From positions 828,630-892,629 of the forward strand of contig NZ_LT797701.1 of NCBI RefSeq assembly GCF_900009135.1: DNA of 64,000 bases, in the 5' to 3' direction. Shown piece after piece: positions 61,682-64,000 of this stretch; the stretch's first letter is position 1, and every line of letters starts with the position of its first letter. Position numbers and translations under genes: made by a program. The notes beneath the pieces are model-generated. The model made no database searches and was not told the origin of the DNA. It saw only the letters and a list, made by a program, of their open reading frames with translations. Origin of the DNA: Planktothrix sp. PCC 11201 (GTDB lineage Bacteria > Cyanobacteriota > Cyanobacteriia > Cyanobacteriales > Microcoleaceae).

Positions 61682-62782
61682 ATGATTAAGTCTGATTCAA
61701 TTCTAATTGTGGATGATGAACCGGATGTCTTCGATGTTTTCGAGGGAATTTTATTCCGAGAAGGATATCAACTCCATTATGCTTCCAATGGATTTGAGGT
61801 ATTTAAATTTTTAGAATCCAGTTTACCGGATCTGATTTTATTAGATGTGATGATGCCCGATATTGATGGTGTGGATATCTGTCGCAAAATCAAACAAATT
61901 CCGGCATGGCAACCAATTCCTATTATTATGATCACGGCACTGAATTCTAAAGAAACCTTAGCTCAATGTTTAGAAGCTGGGGCAGAAGATTTTATTGGAA
62001 AACCGGTTAGTGCCTTAGAAGTTAGAGCTAGAGTTCGTTCAATGCTCCGACTCAAAAAACAGCATGATGAGTTAGAAAAGTCTCAACAAAAACTAGAACA
62101 ATTGCTGCAATTACGCGAAGATATGACCTATACTATTATTCACGATCTGAGAAATCCCATATTTGTAATTTCATTAACTTGTGAACTTCTAAACTTAACT
62201 AATTTAACAGAAAAACAATCCCAAAAAATCAATCAAATTGCCACTTCAGGACAGCAGTTAAACAAACTAATTGATTCCTTACTACTGATGGCAAAACTCG
62301 AATCAGGGAAGGAATTACTGAATCCTAAACCGGTAAATTTATCTCTGATGGTTGAAGCCGTTGTTGATGAGTTTGAAGCTCAAGTTATTAAAAAGAAAAT
62401 TAAAATTAATACTATAATTCCCCAGGTACAAAGGTTTGTGATTGCTGATTATGATTTAATTAAGCGAGTATTAGAAAATTTACTGGATAATGGGATTAAA
62501 TTTTCCCCTTCCAATAGTGAAATTTTAATAGAAGTTGAATATCCAATTGATCAAAATACTGTTAAGGTTCACTTTCAAGATTCAGGAAATGGTGTAAAAG
62601 ATGAACTCAAACAAAGCATTTTTAAAAAATATGAAACGGGTCAACGCTTTGAAGGTGTGGCTCAAACTGGGTTAGGACTAGCATTTTGCAAAATGGTGAT
62701 TGATGCCCATCATGGCTGTCTTTCAATTACCGATAATCAACCAAAAGGATCGATTTTTACCATTGAACTAAAAGCGAAATAA
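61682..62782 (+). CDS. Receiver-histidine kinase (REC-HisKA-HATPase)
   Basis: 366 residues. Receiver (about 4-125) with IVDDEPDVFDVFEG, acceptor in LILLDVMMPDIDGVD and FIGKPVSALE; a coiled coil; HisKA with phosphoacceptor in TIIHDLRNPIFVIS; HATPase with LDNGIKFSP and TGLGLAFCKMVIDA. Cytosolic. Such kinases sense another regulator's state through the receiver. 63 bp before the CBS-PAS gene. Confidence 0.93.
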   Translation: MIKSDSILIVDDEPDVFDVFEGILFREGYQLHYASNGFEVFKFLESSLPDLILLDVMMPDIDGVDICRKIKQIPAWQPIPIIMITALNSKETLAQCLEAGAEDFIGKPVSALEVRARVRSMLRLKKQHDELEKSQQKLEQLLQLREDMTYTIIHDLRNPIFVISLTCELLNLTNLTEKQSQKINQIATSGQQLNKLIDSLLLMAKLESGKELLNPKPVNLSLMVEAVVDEFEAQVIKKKIKINTIIPQVQRFVIADYDLIKRVLENLLDNGIKFSPSNSEILIEVEYPIDQNTVKVHFQDSGNGVKDELKQSIFKKYETGQRFEGVAQTGLGLAFCKMVIDAHHGCLSITDNQPKGSIFTIELKAK

Positions 62783-62845
62783 TCAGTTAAAAGTAATCAG
62801 TTAACAGTTATCGGTTTACTACCTATTACCCAAAATCTTAATTTT

Positions 62846-64000
62846 ATGTCTAATAATTCTGATAATTATTTTGTTTCTCCTTTACAGAAGGCTATCACGA
62901 CCGATCCTTTGACTGTGACCCCAGAAACCATATTAATTGATGCGATCGCAATTTTTAACCAATCTCAAACCACCTGTTTATTAACTCCTAATTCCTTGGC
63001 AATCAGTCAGGGTAAAACCTGTATAATTATTACTGTAGATCATCGACCTGTGGGAATATTAACCCATCGAGATATTGTGCGTTTAATTGCTCGACGAGTT
63101 GATCTACAAAATTTGACCGTAGGCGCAGTCATGACCCAACCGGTGATTACCCTTCAAGAGACAGAATTTACCCATTTAAGTACAACTTTAAACCTATTAC
63201 AACAGCATAATATTCGTCATTTACCCCTGGTAAATACCCAGGGTAAATTAGTCGGTTTACTCAGCCATCGAGATTTAAAAAATTCCCTAGAACCGACGGA
63301 TTTATTGAAACTAAGAACCATTGAGGAGGTGATGAATTCAACCGTTGTACAAGCACCCGCTACAATTTCTTTATTAAAATTAGCGGAATTAATGAATTCT
63401 GCTCTGGTTAGTTGTGTCGTTTTAGTTGAGGAAAGAATTGACAATCAAGAACGATTTAAAATTCCGGTGGGTCTGATGACGGAAGGAGATATTCTCAAGT
63501 TTCAAGCCTTAGATTTAGATTGGAATTTAGAGGCTCAAACCGTCATGACTACCCCCCTATTTTGCCTCAAACCCAATGATACATTATTAGCGGCTCATCT
63601 GTTAATGCAGCAATACAATATTCATCGAATCCCGATTGTGGGCGATCGCGGGGAACTGCTTGGTATTATTACTCCAACGAGTATTTTACAAGCCATTAAC
63701 CCGATTGATTTATTAGAATTAGTAGATTTATTACGACAAAAAATTAATCATTTAGAAGCAGAAAAAGTGCAATTACTTCAAATTCAAAATACCAAACTTG
63801 AAGAAAAAATTCAGGGACGCACAGAGGCTTTAAAACGCGCAAATCAACGACTACAAGCGGAGATCCAAGAACGAAGTTTGATTGAATCAAAAATAGCGTT
63901 ACAGGCTTCCCTTTTAGAGCAGGTCAAAAATGCTATTATTGCGACAGATTTAGAGGGAACTATCATTTATTGGAATCACTATGCTCAAACTTTGTATCAG
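62846..64000 (+). CDS. CBS-domain and PAS sensor protein, 3' end outside window
   Basis: The frame is open from the ATG at 62846 to the window edge, 385 codons. Two CBS pairs (about residues 1-135 and 140-290) show TTDPLTVTPETILIDA, VGILTHRDIV, GLLSHRDLK, MTTPLFCLKPNDTLLAAHLL and LGIITPTSI. A coiled coil (about 300-360: ALKRANQRLQAEIQE) leads to the beginning of a PAS domain (NAIIATDLEGTIIYWN). The usual continuation is further PAS domains and a histidine kinase or GGDEF output; that part is not in view. CBS pairs bind adenosyl nucleotides. Confidence 0.9.
   Translation, partial: MSNNSDNYFVSPLQKAITTDPLTVTPETILIDAIAIFNQSQTTCLLTPNSLAISQGKTCIIITVDHRPVGILTHRDIVRLIARRVDLQNLTVGAVMTQPVITLQETEFTHLSTTLNLLQQHNIRHLPLVNTQGKLVGLLSHRDLKNSLEPTDLLKLRTIEEVMNSTVVQAPATISLLKLAELMNSALVSCVVLVEERIDNQERFKIPVGLMTEGDILKFQALDLDWNLEAQTVMTTPLFCLKPNDTLLAAHLLMQQYNIHRIPIVGDRGELLGIITPTSILQAINPIDLLELVDLLRQKINHLEAEKVQLLQIQNTKLEEKIQGRTEALKRANQRLQAEIQERSLIESKIALQASLLEQVKNAIIATDLEGTIIYWNHYAQTLYQ

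Overview
The window looks like the chromosome of a filamentous, non-heterocystous cyanobacterium of the Planktothrix/Oscillatoria type. This is an inference from the AT-rich DNA, many copies of the HIP1 octamer GCGATCGC, cyanobacterial families (cyAbrB regulator, XisI, WD40-repeat kinases, Uma2 nucleases) and short tandem repeats such as TAATGGG between genes. Both strands carry genes. No rRNA, tRNA or CRISPR array was seen.

Layout. 1-4.1 kb: the end of a SNF2 helicase with a SWIM zinc-finger partner, an xisI gene with a relic of xisH, and a small toxin-antitoxin pair. 4.2-7.5 kb: a WD40 Ser/Thr kinase whose first codons lie inside the right end of a tnpB (IS200/IS605) element. 7.7-16.4 kb: cyAbrB, an Rrf2 regulator, and housekeeping genes cbiB, pyrR, rsmB and a DHH-CBS-tRNA nucleotidyltransferase fusion, plus a class III adenylate cyclase. 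16.5-29.9 kb: a SpoIIE phosphatase and AAA-GGDEF pair, fumC, smpB, a lipoprotein, an 1805-residue kinase/AAA/histidine-kinase and a repeat-built membrane protein. 30.2-34.9 kb: secA and an ABC exporter. 35-48.2 kb: five multi-domain two-component proteins on the minus strand, interrupted by ribD and two small genes. 48.2-50.6 kb: an IscB element and a second, orphan omegaRNA. 50.6-64 kb: a glycosyltransferase, a membrane protein, a K+ channel with a zinc ribbon, a GH31 glucosidase, an SDR, a Uma2 nuclease, an MFS transporter, lnt, a response regulator-kinase, and the start of a CBS-PAS sensor that leaves the window.

The most notable system is at 48.24-50.61 kb. An IscB nuclease with apparently complete RuvC and HNH sites is bounded by two near-identical 27-nt hairpins and preceded by an omegaRNA-like leader. 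About 0.5 kb away, in the opposite orientation, lies a second copy of that leader with no iscB gene. It keeps long blocks of exact identity, and at least two of its stems differ from the first copy by pair-preserving changes. It has a different 5' flank (candidate guide) and a good upstream promoter. This fits a trans-acting or standalone omegaRNA served by the neighbouring IscB.

The tnpB element is the second mobile highlight. Both RNA-guided nuclease elements sit directly upstream of, and co-directional with, a large signalling kinase. In the tnpB case the transposon end appears to have become the kinase N-terminus.
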